The notes: generated from the letters alone by a model not told the origin. A DNA stretch of 64,000 nucleotides from JAUVXJ01 sp964433755 (GCA_964433755.1 CAYSSR010000001.1:1426001-1490000), one strand, 5' to 3'; positions 32,870 to 42,365 are shown, counted from the stretch's first letter. Numbers and translations are program-made.

Positions 32870-34492
32870 ATGGAGCTTAGGGAATTCCTCGCCGTCGTCC
32901 TCAGACGGCTGTGGTTGATCGTGCTGGCCATCGTCCTGGTGGCGGGCATGACCTACGTGCTCAGCATCCGCTCCACCCCCATCTACCAGGGCAGCGCCAC
33001 TCTACACATCGACTACGGGGCTGACCCGCGCAGCGATCAGTACAGCTCCCTGGTGACCAGCGAGCGGTCGGCCGCGACCTACGTGGAGATGATGAAGTCC
33101 CCCAGCCTGCTGGAGGAGGTCATCACCAACCTGGGCCTGCCCTTCACCACCAAAGAGCTTCAAGGGGCGCTGGACGTCCAGCAGATCCGTGACACGCAGT
33201 TGGTCCAGGTCAGCGTGGAGGACAGCGATCCCGGCCGCGCCGCCGCCACCGCCAACGCCATCGCCGACACGCTCATCGAACGTATCGAGAGCAGCCAGCG
33301 CGCCAGGTACGAGCAGGAACAAGCGGAACTGGACGCGCAGATCGTCTCTCTTGAGCAAAGCATCGAGGACACCCAGGTGGCCCTCACCGCCCTGGGTGAC
33401 CCCATGGACCCCGACAACGTGAACATGCCTGAGTACGTGGAGATGGAGCGGACCAGGCTCCAGGCGGCGCTGACCCGGGACCAGACTCTGTACACCATCC
33501 TCTTGGACAGCGCGGAAGACCTGCGGCTGGCGTCCGCCAGGTACGAGGACAACATCACCGTCTTCTCACCGGCCTCGGTGCCCACCTCGCCCGTCAAGCC
33601 CAGGATCTTGCTCAACACCGTCCTGGGCCTCCTCAGCGGAGCGGTGCTGGGCGTGTCCACGGCCTTCGTGCTGGAATACCTGGACGACACCATCAAGAGC
33701 TCGGAGGAGGTCTCCGCCATCCTGGACCTGCCTACGCTGGGGAACGTGACCAGGATCCCAGGCATCAAAGAGCTGCGGGACGGGCTCATCGCCCTCACGG
33801 AGATACGCTCGCCCCTGGTGGAAGCCTACCGCGTCCTGCGCACCAACGTCCAGTTCTCTCTGGTGGGCAACCCCTCGTCTACCATGCTCGTGACCAGCGC
33901 CAACCCAGAGGAGGGTAAATCCACCACGCTGGCCAACCTGGGCGTGGTCCTGGCGCAGGCGGGGAAGAGGGTCATCGTGGCTGATACCGATTTGCGGCGA
34001 CCCACCCTGCATGACTTCTTCCAGGTGCCCCAGGAGCCGGGCCTGACCGACCTGCTGCTGGAGGAGGATGGACGAGTCGCCGACTACCTCAAGGACACCA
34101 AAGTGGAGGGCCTGCGGCTGCTGCCTTGCGGGCCGCTGCCTCCCAATCCATCGGAGTTGCTCTCCTCTGCGAGGACCCAGGAGATCGTCGACACGCTCAA
34201 GAAAGAAGCGGACGTGGTGCTCCTGGACAGCCCTCCCGTGCTGGCGGTGACCGACGCCACCGTGCTCTCCACCAAGGTCGGAGGAGTGCTGCTGGTCGTC
34301 GACGCGGGCACCACCCGCAGCGAGGCCGCGGTCCAGGCCAAGGAGGCCCTGAGCCAGGTGGGAGCGCGGATGCTGGGCGTGGTGCTCAACCGGCAGAAGC
34401 ACGGCAAGGGCGGCTACTACTATTACTACTACAGCAAAGATGGCCACAGGCGCAAGCGAGGAAGCAAGTCCTCCGAGGACGATGAGAAGTAG
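32870..34492 (+). CDS. Fused Wzz-type chain-length regulator and BY-kinase
   Basis: 540 residues. Wzz domain (residues 1-270): helix 1 at 13-32 (LWLIVLAIVLVAGMTYVLSI), a coiled extracytoplasmic part (about 140-215), and helix 2 at 248-268 preceded by the Pro-rich SPASVPTSPVKPR. Kinase domain (about 300-510): Walker A SANPEEGKST (K350), Walker A' VIVADTDLRRP (D372, D374), and Walker B VVLLDSPPVL. The tail has six consecutive tyrosines (516-521) within GGYYYYYYSKDG, the expected autophosphorylation cluster. It sets polymer length and couples polymerisation to export. The fused layout is that of Wzc-type proteins. ATG with GGAGG about 10 bases upstream. No cognate phosphatase lies in the window. 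Confidence 0.93.
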   Translation: MELREFLAVVLRRLWLIVLAIVLVAGMTYVLSIRSTPIYQGSATLHIDYGADPRSDQYSSLVTSERSAATYVEMMKSPSLLEEVITNLGLPFTTKELQGALDVQQIRDTQLVQVSVEDSDPGRAAATANAIADTLIERIESSQRARYEQEQAELDAQIVSLEQSIEDTQVALTALGDPMDPDNVNMPEYVEMERTRLQAALTRDQTLYTILLDSAEDLRLASARYEDNITVFSPASVPTSPVKPRILLNTVLGLLSGAVLGVSTAFVLEYLDDTIKSSEEVSAILDLPTLGNVTRIPGIKELRDGLIALTEIRSPLVEAYRVLRTNVQFSLVGNPSSTMLVTSANPEEGKSTTLANLGVVLAQAGKRVIVADTDLRRPTLHDFFQVPQEPGLTDLLLEEDGRVADYLKDTKVEGLRLLPCGPLPPNPSELLSSARTQEIVDTLKKEADVVLLDSPPVLAVTDATVLSTKVGGVLLVVDAGTTRSEAAVQAKEALSQVGARMLGVVLNRQKHGKGGYYYYYYSKDGHRRKRGSKSSEDDEK

Positions 34493-34503
34493 CGCAGCCG
34501 CAT

Positions 34504-34684
34504 ACCTCCTCTCCCTCGCGGAGGGACTCATCCTGAGTGACCGAAGGCAAAATCGAAGGGTGAAGCCGCTGCAGACCTCCTCTCCCTTGAGGGGAGAGGC
34601 CGGGTGAGGGTGAAACCACTGCACACCTCCTCTCCCTCGCGCAGGGACTCATCCTGAGTGGCGGAACGCTGTATCGAAGGATGA
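34504..34684. repeat. Cluster of dispersed intergenic repeats
   Basis: Two copies of a roughly 60-base unit (34504-34563 and 34625-34684) share CTCCTCTCCCTCGCG, AGGGACTCATCCTGAGTG and ATCGAAGG-TGA. Between them lies a shorter related unit (34575-34613) with the hairpin CCTCTCCC-TTGA-GGGGAGAGG and CCGGGTGAGGGTGA. These resemble REP/MITE-like repeats found in high numbers in many bacterial genomes. They fill the 413-base gap between the BY-kinase and the TPR gene, which otherwise holds no gene. Confidence 0.7.
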
Positions 34685-34905
34685 GTCCGCGCCCGAAGGC
34701 CACATCGAACAGCAAGTCGCGTCCGTACAAGTCACAACCGGCCCAAACCGGCTACCAGCCCATCTGGCGAAGCTCTCCCAGCTTCGCCAGGGTCCTACGT
34801 GACCAGGGGGGCGGGCGGCGCAGACGGCATCAGCACTTCTCCTAAGGGAAGCGACTGACCGTTATACCGCCCCCTGGTCCCAGCCCTGAAAGGGAGCCCG
34901 TCCTC

Positions 34906-35595
34906 TTGCTGAACATCTCCACGCCCACGTGGGCCCGAAGCACCGGCCTTCTCACCGCCCTACTGGTACTCTGCCTGCTCGTGGCGCTGCTGGTCCTGCG
35001 GAAGCCCCTGCTCTCCGCCTGGTATAACAACCTGGGCTATGTGTACCTCTCCCGAGCGCTCGTCTCGAACGCCGACCCCGAAGCTCTCCTGGAGGCCCAA
35101 TCCTCTTTCTCAGAGTCGCTTCGCTGGGAAGACGCCAACGGCCGCGCCCACTGGGGCCTGGGCCGGGTCTACTATGCGCTGGGAGACGACGGGGCAGCGG
35201 TGAGTGAATGGCAAAGCAGCGAAGAGGCTCTCCCTCGCCTGCTGGCGTGGAGCGACAGCGCCTTCAGCGAGGGTGACTACGCCCTGGCGCTGGAGCAGGC
35301 GCTCCTGGCCGACACCCTCGATGCCCGCTGCTCCAGCGTACACTACCGCCTGGGGGAGGCCTATCGTGCCCTGGGGCAACTCGACCGCGCGCTGGAGGAG
35401 TACGAGAAAGCCAAGGAGTACAACGCCTTCCTGGAGGGAGACGAGGCCGACCTGGCCTCCTGCTACTTTGGGCAGGCTCGGGTATACGAGGCGATGAAGA
35501 ACTGGGACGCGGCGATCTGGCACTACGAGGCGGGGCTGAAGATGAGGGAAGATCCCGCGGCCGGAGAGCGGCTGCGGGCCCTACGACACGAGTGA
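34906..35595 (+). CDS. Membrane-anchored TPR protein
   Basis: 229 residues. An N-terminal helix (about 15-35, LLTALLVLCLLVALLVLRKP) anchors it with the rest outside or inside the membrane. Residues about 40-225 contain four to five TPR units, for example NGRAHWGLGRVYYALGDDGAA, SVHYRLGEAYRALGQLDRAL, and SCYFGQARVYEAMKNWDAAI. TPR proteins in polysaccharide loci act as scaffolds for the polymerase or export complex. Start TTG at 34906 with AAAGGGAG 9-16 bases upstream. Separated from the kinase by repeats and from the aminotransferase by 57 bases. Confidence 0.8.
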   Translation: MLNISTPTWARSTGLLTALLVLCLLVALLVLRKPLLSAWYNNLGYVYLSRALVSNADPEALLEAQSSFSESLRWEDANGRAHWGLGRVYYALGDDGAAVSEWQSSEEALPRLLAWSDSAFSEGDYALALEQALLADTLDARCSSVHYRLGEAYRALGQLDRALEEYEKAKEYNAFLEGDEADLASCYFGQARVYEAMKNWDAAIWHYEAGLKMREDPAAGERLRALRHE

Positions 35596-35652
35596 GAGGA
35601 CGGCAGGTCACCTACGGATGGTTCGCGACTGGCAGCAGAAGGGGAGAAGTGG

Positions 35653-36645
35653 ATGCAGTTCAGGATTGGCTTTGACGAGGGAGATCGCCAGCGACTGCAC
35701 GAGTACTGGGACGAGGTTCTGGATTCCCAGCGTTGGTCTGAGGGCAAGTTCGTAGCGCAGTTTGAGGAGAAGTGGGCCGGCTACAACGGCCTCCCCCAGG
35801 CAGTCGCGGCGGGAAGCTGGGCGGGCGCCGCACTGGCGGTCCTGGAGTATCTCAACATCCGAGGCAAAGTGGTACTCTGCCCCTCCAACACATTCATGGC
35901 TACACCCCTCAGTGTCCTCAAAGCAGGCGGCCGCGTGGAGTTTGTGGACTGTAATCGCGAGGACCTATGCCTGAGCTATCGGGATCTGGAGCGCAAGGTA
36001 GAGCAGCACAACCCTGCGGCCGTATGGGTGGTTCACATTGGGGGGCACATCGCCTTCGAGATCGAGCGAATAGCTGAACTGTGCCAGGAAAAGGGCATCG
36101 CCCTGATTGAGGACTGTGCCCACGCCCACGGAGCGAACTGGAACGGCCGCCGCGCCGGGACTTGGGGCGTGGCTGGCGTTTACTCCTTCTACGCGACCAA
36201 GACGGTCTCGACCGGAGAGGGCGGGATGCTTGTAACGAGCGACGCGGAGTTGGCCGAGTTCGCCCGCAAGTACCGCAACTACGGCAAGTTCGACCATGTC
36301 GTGGATGGGCTGAACTACCGCATGAACGAGTTTACGGCCGCGATCGGCTGTGCGCAGGTCGATCGGCTCGACGAGATCGTAACCTGGAAGAACGAGTATG
36401 CGCGCAGCACGCTCGATGCTGACCATCCGAATCGTCTCATGCTGCCTGACGGGATGGTGTCGGGGTACTACAAGTACATAGTGTTCGACCCGATAGAGAA
36501 GTCGACGGGCAAAGTCTACGACCAGCCATGTCACAGAATCATGGGGCATGACATACACCTGCCTGACAGCGATTGGGTGAGCGAGAACCACTGGTGCGTG
36601 CCGATCTACTATCGGGGTGGTGATGAGCAAGCCGATGCGGGCTGA
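35653..36645 (+). CDS. DegT/DnrJ/EryC1-family sugar aminotransferase
   Basis: 330 residues, shorter than the usual 360-400 because the C-terminus is compact. PLP features: LCPSNTFMATPLSVLKAG, ALIEDCAHAHGANWNGRRAG (pyridine-binding aspartate) and the Schiff-base lysine in FYATKTVSTGEGGMLV. GLNYRMNEFTAAIGCAQ is the family hallmark. It transfers an amino group to a keto-sugar nucleotide. The ATG has GGGGAG 8-13 bases upstream. It opens the central cassette together with the epimerase that begins 27 bases after its stop; the two may form one amino-sugar branch. Confidence 0.88.
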   Translation: MQFRIGFDEGDRQRLHEYWDEVLDSQRWSEGKFVAQFEEKWAGYNGLPQAVAAGSWAGAALAVLEYLNIRGKVVLCPSNTFMATPLSVLKAGGRVEFVDCNREDLCLSYRDLERKVEQHNPAAVWVVHIGGHIAFEIERIAELCQEKGIALIEDCAHAHGANWNGRRAGTWGVAGVYSFYATKTVSTGEGGMLVTSDAELAEFARKYRNYGKFDHVVDGLNYRMNEFTAAIGCAQVDRLDEIVTWKNEYARSTLDADHPNRLMLPDGMVSGYYKYIVFDPIEKSTGKVYDQPCHRIMGHDIHLPDSDWVSENHWCVPIYYRGGDEQADAG

Positions 36646-36672
36646 CCGCTGAAGCAGTAAGGAGATGAGAAA

Positions 36673-37587
36673 GTGCGTTGTGCCGTAACCGGTGGTGGAG
36701 GCTTCATAGGATCTCACGTAGTAGACCAACTCAGGAGCGCAGGACATGAGGTCGTAGTCATAGACGGCGGAGTGGCGCCCCATCGGGATGACGTGGAGTT
36801 CTTTGACGTCGATATAGTCGATTACGACTCTCTGCTGGATGCAACGCTAGGGTGTGACTACCTGTTCCATCTGGCGGCCGTTTCAAATGTCAATCACGCG
36901 TTTGACGATCCGCTCAGATGCGTAGCGGTGAACGTACAGGGCACGGCGAACGCCTTGGAGGCGGCCCGTCAGAATCAGGTAGGCCGCTTCGTTCTGGCTA
37001 GCACCGTGTGGGTCTACACCGGTGCCCCTGGCAACGATGTGGCTGAAGAAAGCCCGTTCTACCTCTCGGGTGCCGGTCACGTGTACACGTCATCGAAGAT
37101 AGCCGACGAGATGCTATGCCATGACTATCACAAGCTATACGGCGTCCCGTTCACCATTCTACGGTACGGCATCCCCTATGGGCCGAGGATGCGCGAGAAC
37201 TTGGTGATACCAATCTTCATCAAGAAAGCGCTGGCCGGAGAGCCGATCACCATCACCGGCGACGGAGGCCAGTACAGGAACTTCGTGTATGTTGAGGATT
37301 TGGCGAGAGCACACCTGCTGGTCATGAACGGGAAGGCGGAGAATGAGACGTACAACCTGGAGGGGAGGCGCAAGGTCACGATCAGAGAGATCGCCGAGAC
37401 CGTGAAGCAACTGTTGGGTGGTCGGGCTGACATCGAGTACGTTCCCGCGCGGCCAGGAGACTACGGGGGCAAGGAAGTCTCGGCTGAGAAGGCAAGAGGC
37501 GAACTCGGGTGGGACCCAAGAGTCGACTTCGAGGAGGGAATGCAGAGGACCCTCGCCTGGTTTGCACGTGAATGGAAGCTGGCATGA
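36673..37587 (+). CDS. NAD-dependent sugar epimerase/dehydratase (extended SDR)
   Basis: 304 residues. NAD-binding motif CAVTGGGGFIGSHVV (3-17), FHLAAVSNV, and the catalytic pair Y138 and K142 in HVYTSSK, with LASTVWVYTG before it. RYGIPYGPRMRENLVIPIF and GDGGQYRNFVYVEDLA are typical of GalE- and RmlB-related sugar-nucleotide epimerases. GTG start at 36673 with AAGGAG 8 bases upstream. It acts on a nucleotide sugar in the cytoplasm; the exact reaction is not determined by sequence alone. Confidence 0.9.
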   Translation: MRCAVTGGGGFIGSHVVDQLRSAGHEVVVIDGGVAPHRDDVEFFDVDIVDYDSLLDATLGCDYLFHLAAVSNVNHAFDDPLRCVAVNVQGTANALEAARQNQVGRFVLASTVWVYTGAPGNDVAEESPFYLSGAGHVYTSSKIADEMLCHDYHKLYGVPFTILRYGIPYGPRMRENLVIPIFIKKALAGEPITITGDGGQYRNFVYVEDLARAHLLVMNGKAENETYNLEGRRKVTIREIAETVKQLLGGRADIEYVPARPGDYGGKEVSAEKARGELGWDPRVDFEEGMQRTLAWFAREWKLA

Positions 37588-37674
37588 TCCATGTGCCGGC
37601 ACTGGGAAACCCGTGGGGATCGAGTGACGAATGCCTACACGGGGGTTTAGTCCAGTCGACAAGGAGCAGCGCAA

Positions 37675-38538
37675 ATGGTAAACACTACAACGCCTGTCCA
37701 GAGCGCTGATGCTGTCGAGTTGCCCCTTACCGTGATCGAGCCCTCTCAAGGCTGGGTGTCGCTACAGTTGCGCGCACTCTGGGAGTACCGGGAGCTACTC
37801 TTCTTCCTGACCTGGCGCGACATCAAGGTACGCTACAAGCAATCCGTGCTGGGGGCAGGCTGGGCCATCATCCAGCCGGTTGTCACCATGATCATTTTCA
37901 GCGTGATCTTCGGGCGCCTCGCCGGGCTTCCATCGGACGGGGTGCCCTACCCGGTTTTCGCCTATACAGCTCTCTTGCCATGGAATCTCTTTGCAGGCGC
38001 GCTGACGCGTTCGACCAGCAGCGTCGTCGGGAGCGCCAACCTGGTGCAGAAGGTGTACTTCCCGAGGCTGGTAATCCCGGTAGCCAGCACGCTGGCGGTG
38101 CTGGTAGATTTTGGCATCGCGTTCCTAGTTCTGGTGGCCTTGATGCTATGCTACGGGTTCATGCCAACCCTGGCGACCTTGACCCTGCCCTTCTTTCTCC
38201 TACTGGCCTTAGTGGCGGCACTGGGGGCGGGGCTGTGGCTGTCGGCACTCAACGCCCAGTACCGTGACGTGGGGCATGCCATTCCCTTCATCGTACAGGC
38301 ATGGATGTACGCTTCGCCAGTGGCCTACGCGGCCAGCCTGATCCCAGACAGATTCGAAGCACTGTACGCCGTGAACCCCATGGTGGGGGTGATCGAAGGG
38401 TTTCGCTGGGCGCTCCTCGGCACGGGCCAAGGTCCTGGTCCGATGGTATACGTATCGTCGGCAGTAACGATTGTCCTGCTAGTCTCAGGTGTATTCTACT
38501 TCCGTCGGATGGAGAGGACGTTCGCTGACGTGGTGTAG
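37675..38538 (+). CDS. Polysaccharide ABC exporter, permease subunit (Wzm-like)
   Basis: 287 residues of the ABC-2 family with six predicted helices. The motif YRELLFFLTWRDIKVRYKQSVLGAGWAIIQPV at the N-terminus and the LPSDGVPYPVFAYTALLPWNLFAGAL segment are diagnostic of O-antigen and teichoic-acid exporters (Wzm/TagG). It moves a lipid-linked polymer across the cytoplasmic membrane as a dimer with the ATPase encoded next. The ATPase gene starts 3 bases after its stop. Confidence 0.93.
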   Translation: MVNTTTPVQSADAVELPLTVIEPSQGWVSLQLRALWEYRELLFFLTWRDIKVRYKQSVLGAGWAIIQPVVTMIIFSVIFGRLAGLPSDGVPYPVFAYTALLPWNLFAGALTRSTSSVVGSANLVQKVYFPRLVIPVASTLAVLVDFGIAFLVLVALMLCYGFMPTLATLTLPFFLLLALVAALGAGLWLSALNAQYRDVGHAIPFIVQAWMYASPVAYAASLIPDRFEALYAVNPMVGVIEGFRWALLGTGQGPGPMVYVSSAVTIVLLVSGVFYFRRMERTFADVV

Positions 38539-38541
38539 GGT

Positions 38542-39807
38542 GTGCATCCGGTAGCGATCCGCACGACCAACCTGGGGAAACGATACGCGATCGGCACACT
38601 GCAACGCCGTCACGACACGCTGCGGGACCAACTCGCCGACGGCCTCGGTGACCTTTTGCGGCATGTCAAGAATGCGAGGCACCGGGCTCCTGATCGCAAC
38701 CTAGATAGCATCTGGGCGTTGAAGCATCTCTCGCTCGAAATCGAGCGCGGCGACGTGGTGGGGATCATTGGGCGAAACGGAGCCGGGAAGACGACACTCC
38801 TCAAGATCTTGTCTCGTATCACCGAGCCAACTGAAGGCCGGGCTGAAATCAGAGGCCGCGTGGGTTCGCTCCTGGAAGTGGGCACTGGATTCCACCCTGA
38901 ACTGACCGGGCGGGAGAACATCTATCTCAACGGCGCTATCCTGGGCATGAAGAAGCATGAGATCGACAGACAGTTCGACGAGATCGTGGACTTCGCGGAG
39001 ACAGAGAGGTTTCTCGACACGCCGGTCAAGCGGTACTCGAGTGGGATGTACGTCCGCCTTGCCTTTGCGGTGGCCGCCCATCTTGACCCGGAGATTCTCC
39101 TCGTAGATGAGGTCTTGGCAGTCGGCGATCTTGACTTCCAGGCAAAATGCTTCGGGAAGATGGGTAGCGTATCCAGAGAGGGGCGGACCGTCTTGTTGGT
39201 GAGCCATAACATGGGAGCGGTGATGGCGCTCTGCCAAAAAGCGCTCCTATTGGAGGACGGCCAGGCCACTGTGTTTGGTCCTACGGGTGTCGCCGTTCAA
39301 CAGCACATTGGCGTGCCTAGTGCCGAACAATGCTCTCTGTTGCGGCATCCAGGACGTGCCAACGGACTAGCGGCACATGTGTCAGAGGTCAAGATACTCG
39401 GGGGAGCAGACAAGTCGGAGAGCACAATACTGTGTGGCGATGTGTGCGAAATCGTTGCAGAAACTGTGACTCCTCTTCCCAGCAGGGCTAGGTTCGCCAT
39501 CGGTATCTACGATGCAATGGGGACGCCTATCTCCCACGTCGGTACCGAATTGGCGCGGCGGCGGGAAGACGCGTCTCTTTGGGCTAACCAGGTTCTGTGC
39601 CGAATCGACCAACTCAATCTCGCCCCTGGCAGCTACTACATCAACGTTGCGTTTTCCGATGGTGATGTTATGCTGGACCACATAACAAGGGCCAAGTGGT
39701 TTCGGGTAATCGATAGCAACTTCCTGGGAATGGGCAGACTGCCAAGTGGTTCGTGCGCTAAGGTGATGCTCAGGCACGAGTGGTCATACGGCACGAGGCT
39801 AGAATGA
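38542..39807 (+). CDS. Polysaccharide ABC exporter, ATPase subunit (Wzt-like, with C-terminal domain)
   Basis: 421 residues. Walker A GRNGAGKTT (about 76), signature RYSSGMYVRLAFA (about 163) and Walker B ILLVDEVLAVGD (about 185-196). From about residue 245 there is an extra beta-rich domain (VKILGGADKSESTILCGDVC, SYYINVAFSDGDVMLDH) corresponding to the Wzt C-terminal domain that recognises the modified end of the finished polymer in O9a-type systems. That implies the polymer is completed inside the cell and capped before export. GTG start at 38542. Its stop overlaps the next start (ATGA at 39804). Confidence 0.93.
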   Translation: MHPVAIRTTNLGKRYAIGTLQRRHDTLRDQLADGLGDLLRHVKNARHRAPDRNLDSIWALKHLSLEIERGDVVGIIGRNGAGKTTLLKILSRITEPTEGRAEIRGRVGSLLEVGTGFHPELTGRENIYLNGAILGMKKHEIDRQFDEIVDFAETERFLDTPVKRYSSGMYVRLAFAVAAHLDPEILLVDEVLAVGDLDFQAKCFGKMGSVSREGRTVLLVSHNMGAVMALCQKALLLEDGQATVFGPTGVAVQQHIGVPSAEQCSLLRHPGRANGLAAHVSEVKILGGADKSESTILCGDVCEIVAETVTPLPSRARFAIGIYDAMGTPISHVGTELARRREDASLWANQVLCRIDQLNLAPGSYYINVAFSDGDVMLDHITRAKWFRVIDSNFLGMGRLPSGSCAKVMLRHEWSYGTRLE

Positions 39808-41075
39808 CGCACGTGTTTGTTTCGGGTGAGGCTGGCTATTTCAACTACGGCGATCAAGGGCTGAGCCTCGCCATAGTGGATCGCCTCATGGGCTATTTCC
39901 CGGAGTTAACGCTTGCGGCAACCGGGATAGAGGCGAGGACCTCCGTCCTCTTCCCCATTGCAGAGGCGATATTCCCATGGCCGCAACCTCTTCCTTGCCG
40001 GGCGGGGCGCATGCCCCGCTTGCTGAGACGTCTGTTCCAGCAGCAGGCGACGAGCCCGCGCCGCCACTTTGAAAGCTCGTTCGACGAGGCCTATTCGAAC
40101 GATGAGGTCTTTCGTAGCGCGATCAGATCGATGGAGAAAGCGGCATTCATCCTCGACATCGGCCACGGTAGTCTGAATGAGATATTCGGAGGACTGTTTC
40201 TTCCATACTTCTATTGGCTATGCCACAGAGTGGGAAAACCGCTATTCGTGTCTGGGAAGAGCGTCGGCCCACTGAAAGACCCCATGGTTGTCGAAGCTTA
40301 TCGTGTAGGCCTGAGGCATGCGCACACGATCATCTTGCGCGATGTAGGCCTGTCGAAGACGATGCTCGAAGATGTCGTCGGACTTGGGGGGTCAGTCAGG
40401 CTTGTCGAAGCGGGCGATGACACTCTCGAGCTGAAGCCGGTGGAGCCTGAATGGTCTCGGCTGCCGTCCGCCATGGGCAAGATGATTCGTTCTGGCCAGT
40501 TCTTCGCAGTCCAGTGGCGCCCGACGGATTATACCCGAAGGTTCAGCACGGCAGACTACCAGCTGCTAGCTTCCGTTATATGCACCCTATCGGCCCGCTT
40601 CGGCCTTCGTGCAGTCTTCGTACCAACTGCGTGGGAACAGGATCCTGATATCCTGGCAGCTATTGCGCTGGAGGCGCTCCTGCCTCAGGGCGCCCACCTG
40701 GACGTTCTGCCGGGGAACCTGGGTGCGAGGGCAACAAAGTGGATACTAGCTCAAGCTCGTTTTGGGATCGGGCTATCGTACCATTTTCACTTGTGGCTGC
40801 TATCCCAGGGAAGGCCATCCATCGGGATATTCACGAATCCATACTATCAGATCAAGACCTCAGGCGCCTTCCTAGCATGTGGTTACGACGCGACACCTCT
40901 GAGCTTTGCCAACGTTACCAAGGAAAGCGTCATCGAGTCAGCGAGGGCCATTGAGACCTGGAGCGAAGAGGACAGCCAGACACTGATGCGCAACACAACC
41001 ACCATGTGCGAGGAGTGGCACACAGCGTTCACTCGCTTTCTCACAGACATCAGCGTGGATTTCGAGGGTAGGTGA
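39804..41075 (+). CDS. Polysaccharide pyruvyltransferase family protein
   Basis: 423 residues. The N-terminal VFVSGEAGYFNYGDQGLSLA and the middle LDIGHGSLNEIFGG, GKPLFVSGKSVGPLKD and HTIILRDVGLSKTML are typical of the CsaB/WcaK/ExoV fold. RFGIGLSYHFHLWLLSQGRPSIGI corresponds to the conserved H-x-x-H region. Members add pyruvyl ketals to sugars from phosphoenolpyruvate. The start at ATG 39804 overlaps the Wzt stop, giving translational coupling; the in-frame start at 39780 is therefore rejected. It ends overlapping the next glycosyltransferase by a GTGA or lies 5 bases before its ATG. Confidence 0.85.
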   Translation: MTHVFVSGEAGYFNYGDQGLSLAIVDRLMGYFPELTLAATGIEARTSVLFPIAEAIFPWPQPLPCRAGRMPRLLRRLFQQQATSPRRHFESSFDEAYSNDEVFRSAIRSMEKAAFILDIGHGSLNEIFGGLFLPYFYWLCHRVGKPLFVSGKSVGPLKDPMVVEAYRVGLRHAHTIILRDVGLSKTMLEDVVGLGGSVRLVEAGDDTLELKPVEPEWSRLPSAMGKMIRSGQFFAVQWRPTDYTRRFSTADYQLLASVICTLSARFGLRAVFVPTAWEQDPDILAAIALEALLPQGAHLDVLPGNLGARATKWILAQARFGIGLSYHFHLWLLSQGRPSIGIFTNPYYQIKTSGAFLACGYDATPLSFANVTKESVIESARAIETWSEEDSQTLMRNTTTMCEEWHTAFTRFLTDISVDFEGR

Positions 41076-42049
41076 TAAGGATGTCCCCAGAATTGCAGGT
41101 TTCGGTGATCGTCCCATGCTACAATCATGCCCATTTCCTCGCGGAGTGTCTTGATAGCCTTCTGGTGCAGCGTTTCACCGAGTGGGAAGCCATCATCGTG
41201 GACGACGGCTCCACAGAGGCAGACCCGAAAGAGATCGTTAGCCAGTTCGCCGATCCTCGCCTTCACTTGGAGAGGCACAGCCGCAATCGAGGCCTAGCTG
41301 CTGCGCGCAACACAGGCTTTTCCGCCGCGAGGGCGCAGTTGGTTCTGCCCTTGGATGCGGATGATCGTTTGGATCCCCGGTATCTTGAGGTGACCGTCGC
41401 CGCCCTACGGGCTCGCCCGGATGCGGACTGCATATTCACTGATCTACGCTTGTTCGGTGAGGTTGAGAGCATTCAGCGGTATGCGGTTCGATGCCCGGGC
41501 GACATGGTTGACGTCCCTTGGATCCCAGGTCCAGGCACACTCATGCACAAGCGGGTGTGGACTCTGGTAGGCGGATACGCGGAAATTCCCGAGCTGTACT
41601 ACGGATGTGAGGACTGGGACTTCTGGATCGGAGCTATGGAGAAGGGCATAACGCCCATACACATACCGAAGCCACTATACCTGTACCGCAGAAGCCCTAG
41701 TTGCATGACCGTCCGGACTCTCCCGTACTACGATCATATTGCCCGGGAGGCCATGTACCGTCGTCACCGGGCTTTTTTTGATCGCTACCACGGCGGCGGC
41801 CGATTCAGAGCTGAGGGGTACTTCCGAAGCGCCACCGCCTCATTGACGCGCGGCAAGCGGTTGCGGGCAATATGGCTCTCCGCGCGCGGGCTTCTCCTGG
41901 ATGTACGCCGACTGGACTTGGCAAGGGTGGCGCTCATAGCAGCAACGCCCCAGCCATGTCGACCGGTTGGTCGGCGGCTTGCAGCTGCTTTGGAAAGAAA
42001 GAAGGCGGGGCACGTCGACCCCGGGGAGACAAGCCCGCGCGGACCGTGA
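41072..42049 (+). CDS. Family 2 glycosyltransferase
   Basis: 325 residues. GT-A fold: VSVIVPCYNHAHFLAECLDSLL (strand 1), AIIVDDGSTE, RGLAAARNTGFSAA, and the metal-binding LPLDADDRLDP. A specificity part follows with YGCEDWDFWIGAM. The enzyme adds one sugar from a nucleotide donor to the growing lipid-linked chain on the cytoplasmic face. The start is GTG 41072, or ATG 41081 three codons later, which has AGGTGAT 8-14 bases before it. Both fit. A 316-base gap without a gene follows. Confidence 0.9.
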   Translation: MIRMSPELQVSVIVPCYNHAHFLAECLDSLLVQRFTEWEAIIVDDGSTEADPKEIVSQFADPRLHLERHSRNRGLAAARNTGFSAARAQLVLPLDADDRLDPRYLEVTVAALRARPDADCIFTDLRLFGEVESIQRYAVRCPGDMVDVPWIPGPGTLMHKRVWTLVGGYAEIPELYYGCEDWDFWIGAMEKGITPIHIPKPLYLYRRSPSCMTVRTLPYYDHIAREAMYRRHRAFFDRYHGGGRFRAEGYFRSATASLTRGKRLRAIWLSARGLLLDVRRLDLARVALIAATPQPCRPVGRRLAAALERKKAGHVDPGETSPRGP

Positions 42050-42365
42050 GCCGGTCGGTGCCCTGATCGTCTTCCGCGTAGGTGGGGCGCGTTCCCGGCA
42101 ATGGGTCTGAGCACTTGCGAGTTCGGAGATGAGTCTTCGGGGGGCCGCCTCTGGCGGTCCGCCGCGTCATTCGATGAACACTACAAAAACTGCACGGGTC
42201 GCCGCGTGTGAGACGATCTAGAGGTTCAGCTTGCCTTGCTTGATGTCTATCATCAGTGGTGCCATCGTACCCTTCGTGCAAACGCATCGTACGAGGCGCT
42301 GGCACGACAAGAAGGGAGACAAATCATCCGACAGGTTTGCGAACTCGCCCAGTTGATAGCGTGAA
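42050..42365 (+). other. Gap inside the EPS locus without a recognisable gene
   Basis: 316 bases. A hairpin (GGCCGCC-TCT-GGCGGTC, about 42134-42150) stands near the start and has no T tract. The minus strand from about 42360 to 42220 stays open but is not recognised. This is the largest gap in the cassette and may mark an old junction. Confidence 0.4.

Noticed and set aside
36673..37587. Assignment of the epimerase specifically to GalE
   Set aside because: Motifs fit the extended SDR family in general; nothing visible separates GalE from related 4-epimerases or dehydratases.
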